Assembly: GCF_050589705.1 (NCBI RefSeq)
Contig: NZ_JBNGOT010000001.1
Coordinates: 372,001-436,000 of the forward strand
Source: Sunxiuqinia rutila
Lineage (GTDB): Bacteria > Bacteroidota > Bacteroidia > Bacteroidales > Prolixibacteraceae
Reading direction: 5' to 3'
DNA: 64,000 nt
The notes under the pieces were generated by a model. The model was not told where the DNA came from and ran no database searches. It was given only the letters and a program-made list of their open reading frames with translations. Of this stretch, positions 52,227 through 60,468 are shown piece by piece. The translations under genes were made by a program, and so were the position numbers. How positions within the stretch are numbered: the stretch's first letter is position 1; each line of letters begins with the position of its first letter.

Positions 52227-53870
52227 CTAATTATACCTGGCCACCAGGGGCATTCTTCGGCCAAAGCCAAAAGCTTTTGAACTTACTCTTAAAATTGGAG
52301 GGGATTGAAACCGTTTGTACTCATTTTGATTGACCATTCGAGTTATCTTTAAAACGGTTTCCGGCTCAAAACCCTTGCTAATAATTTCATCCGGAGATAG
52401 GTTCATTTCAATGTAATTGAACAGTACCGCATCCAAGATATCGTAGTCGGGCAGGGAATCCGTGTCTTTTTGGTCGGGGCGTAATTCGGCCGACGGTGGC
52501 TTGACAATGCTATTGTGTGGAATGATCTCCTGCTCGCGGTTGATGTAGTGGGAGAGTTTGTAAACATCGGTTTTGTAAACATCGCCTAATACCGACAGTC
52601 CTCCATTCATGTCGCCATACAAGGTGCCGTAGCCCACAGCGCACTCACTTTTGTTGGTCGTGTTCAGCAGAATATTGCCAAACTTGTTGGAAAGAGCCAT
52701 TACCAGGATGCCTCGTGTGCGGGCCTGGATATTTTCTTCGGCTACATCGGGTGGCAGATTATTGAACAAGGGTTTTAGTTGTTCTTCAAAATCATTGACC
52801 ATGCTTTGGATAGCGATGGTGTCGTGCCTGATTCCCAGGTTTTCGGCTAGTTTTACAGCATCGTCAATGCTGTGGTCTGACGAGTAGCGGGAGGGCATTA
52901 GTACGCCACGTACATGATCTTTGCCTAGGGCTTCAACGGCCAAGGCACAAACCAGTGCCGAATCAATCCCACCGGATAGCCCCAGTATGGCATCTTTAAA
53001 GCCCATTTTCTGAAAATAGTCGCGAATGCCTAGAATCAAGGCCTGGTGAATTTTGGCAATGTAATCCTCGTGTTCGATTGGTTTTGAAGTAGGATTATCG
53101 GTATCAATCACCTGAAAGTCTTCTTCAAAATAGGCCAGTTCCACGGGAATGGTTCCATCTTCTTTCAGGAAAAAGGAACCGCCATCGAACACAATTTCGG
53201 TTTGCGCGCCAACTTGGTTGACATAGACAATCGGAAGTTGGTATTTGATGGCTTTTTTGACCAAGGTGTCTTTGCGCCAGTTTTCCTGGTTGTAGGAAAA
53301 CGGTGATGCCGACAGGTTGATCACCAAATCAGGCTGGTGCTTGCTGAGCTCTTCCAGCGGCGACCGGGTGTATAATTTATCTTTCCCAAATTCATTTTGG
53401 GTGGGCTGTTCGTCCCACAGGTCTTCACAAATGGTGACGGCTAGCTTCTTGTCTTTGAACGGGACGATTTCGAATTGGCGGTTGGGCTCAAAATGACGGT
53501 ACTCGTCAAAAATGTCGTAGGTTGGCAATAATGACTTGTGACGCACCGTTTCAACCTTTCCTTGGTTAAGCAAGTAAGCAGAGTTGAATAATTTTTTACC
53601 ACGCGGACTTTGATTGATGCTTGGTGCGCCAACCAGCGCCGCAATGTTGGTGCACTCCTGCGCAATTTTCAGAATGGCCTGTTCGGCTTTCTCAATAAAC
53701 TCTTTGCGTTCCAGCAAATCGTGCGGATAATAGCCGGTAACTGCCAGTTCTGAAAAAACGACAAGTTCAGCTCCTTGTTCTTCAGCCCGCCGGATAGCTC
53801 CGATAATTTTATTGGTGTTTGCCTCGAAGTTGGCAATATGGTAATTCAGTTGCGCCAGTGCAATTTTCAT
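52227..53870 (-). CDS. nadE: NAD+ synthase, glutamine-hydrolysing
   Basis: A 547-residue two-domain enzyme. The N-terminal nitrilase-fold glutaminase (1-about 260) has the Glu in FSELAVTGYYPHDL, a Lys in the KSLLPTYDIFDE loop and the Cys in VTICEDLWDE. The C-terminal synthetase has the pyrophosphatase loop LGLSGGIDSALVCALA and the TNKSECAVGYGTLYGDMNGG block that contacts deamido-NAD. It converts deamido-NAD to NAD with glutamine as nitrogen donor. Confidence 0.97.
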   Translation of the reverse strand: MKIALAQLNYHIANFEANTNKIIGAIRRAEEQGAELVVFSELAVTGYYPHDLLERKEFIEKAEQAILKIAQECTNIAALVGAPSINQSPRGKKLFNSAYLLNQGKVETVRHKSLLPTYDIFDEYRHFEPNRQFEIVPFKDKKLAVTICEDLWDEQPTQNEFGKDKLYTRSPLEELSKHQPDLVINLSASPFSYNQENWRKDTLVKKAIKYQLPIVYVNQVGAQTEIVFDGGSFFLKEDGTIPVELAYFEEDFQVIDTDNPTSKPIEHEDYIAKIHQALILGIRDYFQKMGFKDAILGLSGGIDSALVCALAVEALGKDHVRGVLMPSRYSSDHSIDDAVKLAENLGIRHDTIAIQSMVNDFEEQLKPLFNNLPPDVAEENIQARTRGILVMALSNKFGNILLNTTNKSECAVGYGTLYGDMNGGLSVLGDVYKTDVYKLSHYINREQEIIPHNSIVKPPSAELRPDQKDTDSLPDYDILDAVLFNYIEMNLSPDEIISKGFEPETVLKITRMVNQNEYKRFQSPPILRVSSKAFGFGRRMPLVARYN

Positions 53871-54094
53871 GTGTTTAAAATTAGAGCCAGGACCCGAAAA
53901 TCAAGACACCGAATAAGCTACTTGTAGCATGCTCCTGGTATCCGGAAATCGCAGTCATGGGTGTTTCATCTGATAATTTATTCGTTTTCAAACGGATCCT
54001 ATGGGATTCGCAAAAATAACTGAAAAAGAATAAAAAACCCCTTGATTGCCTGTCGAATTGCCACAATCGTTTATTTCGAAGCCGGAGACAGGCT

Positions 54095-54772
54095 TTAGAA
54101 TATCAAGCCCAGTTTCAGAACGAGTGAATTTAAGGTTGTTTTGTCTTCAAACTGGTCATTGGATGTTACATCCATAAAACCGTTTTTGTACACCAGCCCA
54201 AGGGCGATGGCGTTGTCGCCTCCCAAGTCAAAGTTGGAGCCAATACCAATGTTCAGGGCGAGGTTGAATAATTTGACTTCATCATTGATCTTGTGCTTAT
54301 CGAATCTGCCGTCGCTGCTGTCGCCTTTGGCCTGGATGTTCACAAAGGAGGAGAAGCCAAACTGTCCCCAGTACGACCAGCGTTGAAACTGGCTGGTGTG
54401 TAACTTTATCATCAGGGGAACTTCGACATATTTTAGCCGGTAGCGGAAAGAGGTTCCTGAAGCAAAGCTTTCGCCGGCAAACTGAATATCGCCCATTGGG
54501 TTGTAGTAACTCAGTTTGGCTCCCACGTTGTTGACAATTAATCCGGTAGAAATGGCGTACTTGTTTTCGGCATCAAAATAAAAGTCCGCATTTACTCCGT
54601 AATCAAAACCCATGGCTACTTTTCCTGATTCAACGCCCTCGGTGTCGGAGGAAAACCAGTTGATGGAAGGGCTGCCGGTGAAGGATAGGTCCATGGCTCG
54701 CTGCGAGAACGCCGATTGACTGATAAGGAACAAAAGAAGGAGGAGCAAAAGGTTATGGTATCGGTGTTTCAT
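54095..54772 (-). CDS. Outer-membrane beta-barrel protein (PorT-like)
   Basis: A 225-residue exported protein: signal peptide (LLLLLFLISQSAFS, about 8-24) and about eight amphipathic strands with a C-terminal VLKLGLIF ending typical of outer-membrane proteins. Long loops are Ser/Asp-rich. It matches the outer-membrane beta-barrel family (OMP_b-brl_2) of Bacteroidota. Role unknown. Confidence 0.8.
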   Translation of the reverse strand: MKHRYHNLLLLLLLFLISQSAFSQRAMDLSFTGSPSINWFSSDTEGVESGKVAMGFDYGVNADFYFDAENKYAISTGLIVNNVGAKLSYYNPMGDIQFAGESFASGTSFRYRLKYVEVPLMIKLHTSQFQRWSYWGQFGFSSFVNIQAKGDSSDGRFDKHKINDEVKLFNLALNIGIGSNFDLGGDNAIALGLVYKNGFMDVTSNDQFEDKTTLNSLVLKLGLIF

Positions 54773-55106
54773 AATTGTTTTTGTTTCTGAATATCTGAAT
54801 AATTGAACGGATGATCTTGTTTTTTTGTATCTGCAAATCTCGAATTTTCTTTTGAGAAAGACAATTCATCGGTTTATCAGTTGTTTCCGAACTTTTGGAT
54901 TTGTTAACCCAAAATTAGACGATTTAATGAAACTTCCTGCTGCTGGGTGATTTTTACATTAATTAAACGATTTTTTTATGTCACTGCCGATGCTTTTTAG
55001 TATGTTAATCGACTGGTGATTAGGTTCTTGCCCTCTGGGTTTTATTTTTATTTAATCTAAATAAGTGGTAACTTATTCGGGAATTGATTGAATAACTTTA
55101 AATGAC
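54773..55106. other. 334-bp divergent intergenic region
   Basis: Separates the minus-strand barrel gene from the plus-strand tandem-domain gene. It contains an inverted repeat AATAAGT-GGTA-ACTTATT at 55060-55077, 30 nt before the plus-strand ATG, which could be an operator. No exact TAnnTTTG promoter was found. Confidence 0.45.
55060..55077. promoter_or_regulatory. Short dyad, possible operator
   Basis: Perfect 7-bp arms AATAAGT / ACTTATT separated by GGTA, upstream of the gene at 55107. Could be a regulator site or a chance AT-rich palindrome. Confidence 0.3.
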
Positions 55107-55937
55107 ATGAAAATGAGTACAAAAGATGACATGAGTCGGAAGATAATGCGTTGGGCTTTGGCAATCGCATTTGTTTTTGGAGCCGGGCTTTTTACCAGCC
55201 AGGCTCAGGATGAACCCTCGCTTTTTGCAGTGGTTGATTTCATGAAAGTGGAAGCTGGCGATGAGGGTAAGTATGTTGACCTTGAGCAGAAGGTGTGGAA
55301 GCCCATCCACCAGGAGCGCATTAACCAAGGGGAGATCATTGGATGGGTGTTGTACCGGATTCATTACACGGGCGCTGATGATGAGTATAACTTTGTTACC
55401 GTTGCGCTATTTGATGATCCGGCTAAATTGGAGCATACCTTTTCGGTGGACATGGAAAAGGTGCATCCTGATGCGGATCTGGATGAGTTGTTTGAAGAAA
55501 CGATGGATAGCCGGCAGCTTGTCCGGCAAGTTCTGATTCGTCGGGTTGGCGCTGTTTATCCTGAAGGTGGCCCTGGCAATTTTAAATACATTCAGGTCAA
55601 CAGCATGAAAGTTAAGCCTGGACATGGAGGTGCCTATGTGAACAATGAAATGAACGTATGGCGCCCCGTGCACCAGGAGTTGATTAATGCCGATACCCGT
55701 AGTGGCTGGTCCTTGTGGCAGTCGGTTTACCCATTTGGGGAAAGCTTGCCTTTTGATTATGTAACTGTTGATTACTTTGCTGACTTTTCGAAACTGGGGG
55801 CAGCCGATGTATATGGAGCCTTTGAGAATGCCCATGCCGGTAAAGATATCGACATGTTGATGCAGGAGACAAATGAATCGCGAAGTCACGTGCGTGCTGA
55901 ATTGTGGGAAGTGCTTGATTCGGTTTGGAAAGAATAA
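55107..55937 (+). CDS. Exported protein with two tandem ferredoxin-like (ABM-type) domains
   Basis: A 276-residue protein, signal peptide ending near SQAQ (about residue 34). The mature part contains two copies of one domain, starting at MKVEAGDEGKYVDLEQKVW and MKVKPGHGGAYVNNEMNVW. Each continues with W-x-P-[IV]-H-Q-E (WKPIHQERI and WRPVHQELI), then a Gly-Trp strand, and ends in a Ser-Arg region (DSRQLVRQVL and ESRSHVRAEL). Length and pattern suggest an alpha/beta fold like dimeric antibiotic-biosynthesis-monooxygenase (ABM) proteins, here as a pseudodimer. Ligand unknown. Confidence 0.65.
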   Translation: MKMSTKDDMSRKIMRWALAIAFVFGAGLFTSQAQDEPSLFAVVDFMKVEAGDEGKYVDLEQKVWKPIHQERINQGEIIGWVLYRIHYTGADDEYNFVTVALFDDPAKLEHTFSVDMEKVHPDADLDELFEETMDSRQLVRQVLIRRVGAVYPEGGPGNFKYIQVNSMKVKPGHGGAYVNNEMNVWRPVHQELINADTRSGWSLWQSVYPFGESLPFDYVTVDYFADFSKLGAADVYGAFENAHAGKDIDMLMQETNESRSHVRAELWEVLDSVWKE

Positions 55938-56026
55938 CCATTGATTGAGGCTTTTCTTAGCGAGAATTCAAGCCTTTCAAGGATTTCGCTCGTTCATCAG
56001 AAAATATTTTGTAGTTTAACGAGTTG

Positions 56027-56034
56027 TAATTTTG
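56027..56034 (+). promoter_or_regulatory. -7 element of the gldB-like gene
   Basis: TAATTTTG, exact TAnnTTTG match, directly against the terminator hairpin of the preceding gene, so that the predicted start (about 56041) lies inside the hairpin's 5' arm. TTTG at 56008-56011 is nearer than the usual -33 distance. Confidence 0.5.
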
Positions 56035-56065
56035 ACCCCGACCGTGATTTGTCGGGGTTTGTTTT
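56035..56065 (+). terminator. Terminator of the tandem-domain gene
   Basis: Perfect 8-bp stem ACCCCGAC / GTCGGGGT and a T-rich tail; 98 nt after the stop at 55937. Confidence 0.8.
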
Positions 56066-56093
56066 GAAGTTAAACAGAACGAATGATTTAAAC

Positions 56094-57113
56094 ATGAAAG
56101 CTGAAATGACGAGGATAAAATGGGCTTTGTTTTTGGTGGGTATGGCTTTTGTTATTGGTTCGTGCCAACGAAATCCTTTGCGTGTTGATGTTTCGGATGT
56201 CGAGACAGTACAGACAGTGAAGTTTTATGACGATGCGCTTTTTGCAGATGAGGCGCTGACCAAAGAACGAATTGCCGAACTGGAGCAGGAGTATGGGCGC
56301 TTTTTCGAATTATTCAACTACCACATGATTGGGATTGGAGGACCAGAAGACGAAGGTTTCCTTTCCCAGCTAAAATCCTTTGTGGCGGATACGATGATTG
56401 TAAGCCTTAAAAGGCAAGCCGATCAGTTGATTGATAAAGAGGCTCTGGCGCACGATTTTACGCAGGCCTTTAAGCACTATCATTATTATTTCCCTCAAAA
56501 AGTGGTTCCAACCATTTATACCTGCATCAGTGGATTGAACCAGTCGGTGGTGTTGGCCGATTCGCTGATCGGGATTAGTTTGGACAAGTACCTAGGGGCC
56601 GATTCTCCGTATTATCCGAGCCTGGGAATTGCGAACTATAAAATACAAAACATGCACCCGCAAAAGATTGTGTCGGATGCTATGCATTTTTGGGGAGCTA
56701 CCGAGTTTCCAATCAGCAACAGGGCCAGCAAAGTAATTGAAAACATGGTGTATCAAGGAAGCCTGCTGTACTTTGTGGAGGCCATGATGCCGGATTTGCC
56801 CGATAGTCTGATTGTTGGTTATACCGATGCACAGCTTGCTTTTTGTGAGGAAAGCGAGGCGGCTATGTGGAGTTACATGGCTGAGCAGAATTTGTTGTTT
56901 TCGACCAAGCGCATGGATATCAAAAGGTATGTGGATGATGGCCCTTATACCTCCAGTTTTACCACCGAATCCCCCGGCAGGGTAGGAGCCTGGCTGGGCT
57001 GGCAGATTGTACGGTCTTATATGAAGAAGAATCCGGAAGTGAGCCTGCAGCAGTTGATGGAGCAACAGGATTATCTCAGCATCTTAAATCAGTCGGGCTA
57101 TCAACCGGAATAG
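56094..57113 (+). CDS. GldB-family gliding-motility-type lipoprotein
   Basis: A 339-residue lipoprotein (lipobox VIGSCQ). The conserved family core is present: VKFYDDALF near the start, FNYHMIGIG, DFTQAFKHYHYYFPQKVVPT, ISLDKYLGADSPYYPSLGI, NMVYQGSLLYFVEAMMPD and a C-terminal PGRVGAWLGWQIVRSYMKKN. GldB is needed for gliding in flavobacteria; homologues occur in non-gliding relatives. The window has no other gld or type IX secretion genes. The start at 56094 is chosen because a 51-residue upstream extension covers a promoter and terminator. Confidence 0.88.
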   Translation: MKAEMTRIKWALFLVGMAFVIGSCQRNPLRVDVSDVETVQTVKFYDDALFADEALTKERIAELEQEYGRFFELFNYHMIGIGGPEDEGFLSQLKSFVADTMIVSLKRQADQLIDKEALAHDFTQAFKHYHYYFPQKVVPTIYTCISGLNQSVVLADSLIGISLDKYLGADSPYYPSLGIANYKIQNMHPQKIVSDAMHFWGATEFPISNRASKVIENMVYQGSLLYFVEAMMPDLPDSLIVGYTDAQLAFCEESEAAMWSYMAEQNLLFSTKRMDIKRYVDDGPYTSSFTTESPGRVGAWLGWQIVRSYMKKNPEVSLQQLMEQQDYLSILNQSGYQPE

Positions 57114-57137
57114 GCTTTGGGGGCTTGTTGTCAGAGA

Positions 57138-57827
57138 TCAGTCTGTTTTAAGCAGGAAGCCTCGCCCGTGAATGTTGGCAATCTCAACCGATGAATCGTT
57201 GGCTAGGTATTTCCGAAGTTTGGTAATGTAAACGTCCATGCTTCGGGCGGTAAAATAACCATCATCTCCCCATATCTTAAGCAAGGCTGTTTCGCGAAGC
57301 AAAAGTTCATTTTTGTTTTGGCAGAGTAGCTCCAACAGGTCAGCCTCTTTGGGGGAAAGTTTTTGCTCCATATTTTCGCGTGAAATGGTTCGCAACGAAA
57401 CATCAAAAACCGAGTTTCCCAGCTGGTATTGAGTGGGGCGAGACTTGGGGTGTTGCTTGTTCCGGTTTAATATGGCTTTAATCTTGCAAAGCAACACTTC
57501 GGTGTCAAAAGGTTTGGTTATGTAATCGTCGGCACCAATCGAATAACCTCGAAGCACATCTTCCTTCAGGTTTTTGGCCGTAAGAAAAATGAAGGGAATG
57601 TGCGGATCAATTTTACGGACTTCGGTACCAATGGTAAAGCCATCCAGGTTGGGGAGCATCACATCCAGCAAACAGAGGTCGTAGCTGGAGTTTCGGAAGC
57701 GATCGATGGCCAGCTTGCCATCATCCACCCAGCTCACTTCAAAGTCATTCAGTTCAAGGTAGGATTTCAATACCGCACCGAAACTCAAATCATCCTCCAC
57801 TAAAAACAGGTGTCGCTTTTCATTCAT
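57138..57827 (-). CDS. OmpR/PhoB-family response regulator
   Basis: A 229-residue two-domain regulator. Receiver domain 1-about 120: acidic pocket EDD at 11-13, phospho-acceptor Asp55 in CLLDVMLPNLDG, switch Lys in YITKPFDTEVLL. The winged helix DNA-binding domain is at about 130-229 (LSPKEADLLELLCQNKNELL and the recognition helix SMDVYITKLRKYL). ATG 57827 is preferred to an upstream in-frame codon. It follows the histidine kinase by 47 nt. The phased TTTAAC repeats at 59548-59585 are its most likely binding site. Confidence 0.95.
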   Translation of the reverse strand: MNEKRHLFLVEDDLSFGAVLKSYLELNDFEVSWVDDGKLAIDRFRNSSYDLCLLDVMLPNLDGFTIGTEVRKIDPHIPFIFLTAKNLKEDVLRGYSIGADDYITKPFDTEVLLCKIKAILNRNKQHPKSRPTQYQLGNSVFDVSLRTISRENMEQKLSPKEADLLELLCQNKNELLLRETALLKIWGDDGYFTARSMDVYITKLRKYLANDSSVEIANIHGRGFLLKTD

Positions 57828-57874
57828 TGTTTTCTTAGTTTTAAGTTCCGAATTCAATGTTATCAATTGTCAGT

Positions 57875-59509
57875 TTATCCTCTCATGAAGGGTAAAAATA
57901 CCTCAAACTGGCTACCCTTGCCCAGTTCGCTGTGGACCGAAATCGTTCCTTGATTGGCTTCTACGATGGCTTTAACATAGCTCAGTCCGAGTCCAAAACC
58001 TTTTACGTTGTGAATATTTCCACTGGTCTGTCGGTAAAAGCGTTCAAATATCCGGCCTTGAACCGATTTACTCATACCAATGCCTTTATCTGAAACCCGA
58101 ATGATTACCCCTTTGGAGTTGTTGTGGGTTTCAAGTTTTATTTGGGGACTATCCTCTGAGTATTTGTTGGCATTATCTAGCAGGTTGTAGATAATATTGG
58201 CACAATGAGTCCGGTCGGTTGTCACGGTTGGATTGACCGCCTGCAGTTCGGTCTCAATTTTACCTCCGCGTTTTTCTACTTGTAATATAATGCTTTCAAT
58301 TGCATCTTCAATCAGATGATGCAGGTTAATGGGTTCCCATTTGAAATCAAACTCTTTTTTATCCAGCCGGGCAATGGTTAAGATGTCTTCTACCTGCCGG
58401 TTCATACGGAAGTTCTCCTTCTTTATCATGTCAATAAAGTAGTTGATTTTGTCAGGTTGACGAATCACTTTTTCATTTTTGATGGAGTCGGCAGCCACTG
58501 AAATGGTGGCAATGGGCGTTTTAAATTCGTGGGTCATGTTATTGATGAAGTCCGACTTCATCTCCGAAATCTTCTTTTGTTTCAGCATAAAAAAGATCGT
58601 CAATCCAAAGGTTGTCAGAATAAATAGTGAAAAGATGAAAGAAGCTGCCAGTAGCCACGAAACCGAGCGGTAAATGTAGCGGTTTTGTGTAGGGAAAAAG
58701 AGGGCCAGTTGGGTATTGCGGTCGAAGATAGCTTGAGGAAATAAGTTGGTTTGGTATGGCGTATGGCTTAGGGCAAGGCTGTCGGCCTGTGCCGTCATGC
58801 TGGTGATCGTGTCTTGTTCCAGAATGGCAGCATCGTAGCTGAGGTTAATGTTTTGGTTTTGAAGCTCTTCTTTCAGAATCGAATTGACCTGATCAATGGA
58901 AATGGGAGCATCTTCAAAAGCGATAATTTCGCGGATAACCCGGTTCCCGATGTTTTTCAGATTTTTTGATTTGTCTTGTAGTCGCTGCTTGAGTTGTGGA
59001 TTGAAATAGCTGAGTGTATCTACAATGGTTTCAATCGAATCGAGCTTGACAATGGTTGATTTCACCAAAGCGGTGGTGGTGGTGTAAATGGTATCGGCTT
59101 TGGAAATAAAGGAGTGCGTGTTCTTAAGGTTAAACGTACTGTCTTGATTTAGTTCTATAATATGCACATTGCTGTCGTTGACGGAAAGGTCCAGCTTGAT
59201 GCGGCTGCTGCTTTGCGGCGATTTTGAATTCCGGATAATTTTCACGGGACGAGGCGGAATGGGTGGTGTTGGCATTTGCTTTGTTTGCCAGTGGAATTGC
59301 CCCGGACGCGGAATTCCGGTAATCAGCTGAACATCGTGCTGGGTTTCCATCCGGTGCGCCGTATTAGTCAAGGCCTGGTTTACGCTGCGATCGAACAGCT
59401 CATTGCGTACTTGCATGGCTTGGTTTATCCAAATAAGCTGAATGGCAATAATTCCCAGAATTGACGTGCCCATCAGCACCATTAGTAATGTAAAAAACCG
59501 TTTGTTCAT
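57875..59509 (-). CDS. Sensor histidine kinase
   Basis: A 544-residue membrane kinase. Transmembrane segments at about 5-28 and 280-308 bracket a periplasmic sensor domain of about 250 residues with no recognisable fold. There is no clear HAMP domain: the second helix runs quickly into the HisKA domain with His327 in MTHEFKTPIATIS. The ATPase domain has N box NIIYNLLDNANKYS and G boxes SDKGIGMSKS and GFGLGLSYVK. The cognate response regulator is downstream. Confidence 0.95.
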   Translation of the reverse strand: MNKRFFTLLMVLMGTSILGIIAIQLIWINQAMQVRNELFDRSVNQALTNTAHRMETQHDVQLITGIPRPGQFHWQTKQMPTPPIPPRPVKIIRNSKSPQSSSRIKLDLSVNDSNVHIIELNQDSTFNLKNTHSFISKADTIYTTTTALVKSTIVKLDSIETIVDTLSYFNPQLKQRLQDKSKNLKNIGNRVIREIIAFEDAPISIDQVNSILKEELQNQNINLSYDAAILEQDTITSMTAQADSLALSHTPYQTNLFPQAIFDRNTQLALFFPTQNRYIYRSVSWLLAASFIFSLFILTTFGLTIFFMLKQKKISEMKSDFINNMTHEFKTPIATISVAADSIKNEKVIRQPDKINYFIDMIKKENFRMNRQVEDILTIARLDKKEFDFKWEPINLHHLIEDAIESIILQVEKRGGKIETELQAVNPTVTTDRTHCANIIYNLLDNANKYSEDSPQIKLETHNNSKGVIIRVSDKGIGMSKSVQGRIFERFYRQTSGNIHNVKGFGLGLSYVKAIVEANQGTISVHSELGKGSQFEVFLPFMRG

Positions 59510-59547
59510 AGTTCAAAGATAACCAATTCATTTGGCGTGTTTTTGAC

Positions 59548-59585
59548 TTTAACTTTTCCTTAACAGAGTTTAACCAGGCTTTAAC
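59548..59585. promoter_or_regulatory. Four helically phased TTTAAC-type direct repeats (probable operator)
   Basis: TTTAAC 59548-59553, CTTAAC 59559-59564, TTTAAC 59569-59574, TTTAAC 59580-59585; start-to-start distances are 11, 10 and 11 bp. They lie between the divergent histidine kinase and the exported protein gene, just upstream of its -7 box at 59609-59616. Confidence 0.7.
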
Positions 59586-59608
59586 GGAGAGTTGGGTGGG
59601 GGCTGTCC

Positions 59609-59616
59609 TACCTTTG
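59609..59616 (+). promoter_or_regulatory. -7 element of the exported protein next to the two-component operon
   Basis: TACCTTTG, exact TAnnTTTG match, 31 nt before ATG 59647. There is no good -33 box; the TTTAAC array ends 23 nt upstream, as expected for an activator-dependent promoter. Confidence 0.6.
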
Positions 59617-59646
59617 ATGGTGCAAACTTCAATTAAAATTCATGTT

Positions 59647-60297
59647 ATGAAAACAAAATTACAACTAAGAAGAATTGGCTTGTTTTTACTTTTTCTGCTG
59701 GCTGCTCTTCTGGTGACCGCACAACCCGATTCGAAACCCGGCAAGAAAAAGCACCTCAAGTTGGTTAAAATAGAAAACGGCGAGAAAACAGTTATGGACA
59801 CCGTTTTACTGGGCGATGCCTCAGAGCTTGAGTTGATGGAAGAATTTGGCTTTACCGAAGAGCTTGATTCCATCCTGAAAAGAAAGCTGAAGCGCTTTAA
59901 TATAGAGGTGACGGATGACGGTGAAAACCAGGAGGTTTTTGTTTTTTCGAAAGAAGACGACTTACCATCGGAGTGGTTTGCAGCGGTCGATTCCGTTCGA
60001 AAAGTGGTGAGAATCAAACGTGGTAACGGACCTATGAAACGTGAAATGATGATTCATACGGCTCCACATGTTGTGCATGTTCCCAAGCCGCCGCATCCTC
60101 CCATGGCCATTCGTTGGCACAGCGCACAACAGGATGATAAGATGGTGATTCGCTTAGACAACCCGGGAGTCATCTCATACAAGAAGAAGGACTTGCGTGG
60201 AGGTCGTGAAAAAATTGAGATTATCCGTCAAAAGCCTGTTGAGCATTCCAAAGAAATGGACGTTGAGGAAGAAATTATTTTGGAAGATAACCAGTGA
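59647..60297 (+). CDS. Exported protein divergent from the two-component operon, function unknown
   Basis: A 216-residue protein with a signal peptide (IGLFLLFLLAALLVTA, about 9-25). The mature part is rich in Lys, Glu and Asp and short beta segments; a His/Pro stretch (HTAPHVVHVPKPPHPPMAIR) lies near the middle and could bind metal. The C terminus is acidic (DVEEEIILEDNQ). No family recognised. The position, divergent from the kinase and downstream of the phased repeats, suggests it is the main regulated target or an accessory sensor of that system. ATG 59647 is used; the frame starts further up at 59596 but that part covers the promoter. Confidence 0.75.
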   Translation: MKTKLQLRRIGLFLLFLLAALLVTAQPDSKPGKKKHLKLVKIENGEKTVMDTVLLGDASELELMEEFGFTEELDSILKRKLKRFNIEVTDDGENQEVFVFSKEDDLPSEWFAAVDSVRKVVRIKRGNGPMKREMMIHTAPHVVHVPKPPHPPMAIRWHSAQQDDKMVIRLDNPGVISYKKKDLRGGREKIEIIRQKPVEHSKEMDVEEEIILEDNQ

Positions 60298-60346
60298 TTT
60301 GAAAATTTTGCTCCCGCTCTTTTCAGAAAACAGATCAATTAAACAA

Positions 60347-60384
60347 TGAAAAAGCTGGCTGCACACATTGGCAGCCAGCTTTAC
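60347..60384. terminator. Hairpin between convergent genes
   Basis: Twelve-bp stem AAAGCTGGCTGC / GCAGCCAGCTTT with an 8-nt loop; T-runs of about five on the minus and three on the plus strand. Confidence 0.75.
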
Positions 60385-60468
60385 TCAATCTTCACGCAGA
60401 CTAAGTCGGTTGACCAAGAATGGCTTAGTGTTTTCGGACACTAAACCCAGCCAACCGCAAAAAATCGT

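Noticed and set aside
55941..56093. 51-residue N-terminal extension of the GldB-like protein
   Set aside because: The region covers a terminator and a promoter element, and the lipoprotein signal starts at 56094.
59596..59646. Upstream start for the exported protein next to the histidine kinase
   Set aside because: The extra 17 residues cover the -7 element; the signal peptide starts at 59647.
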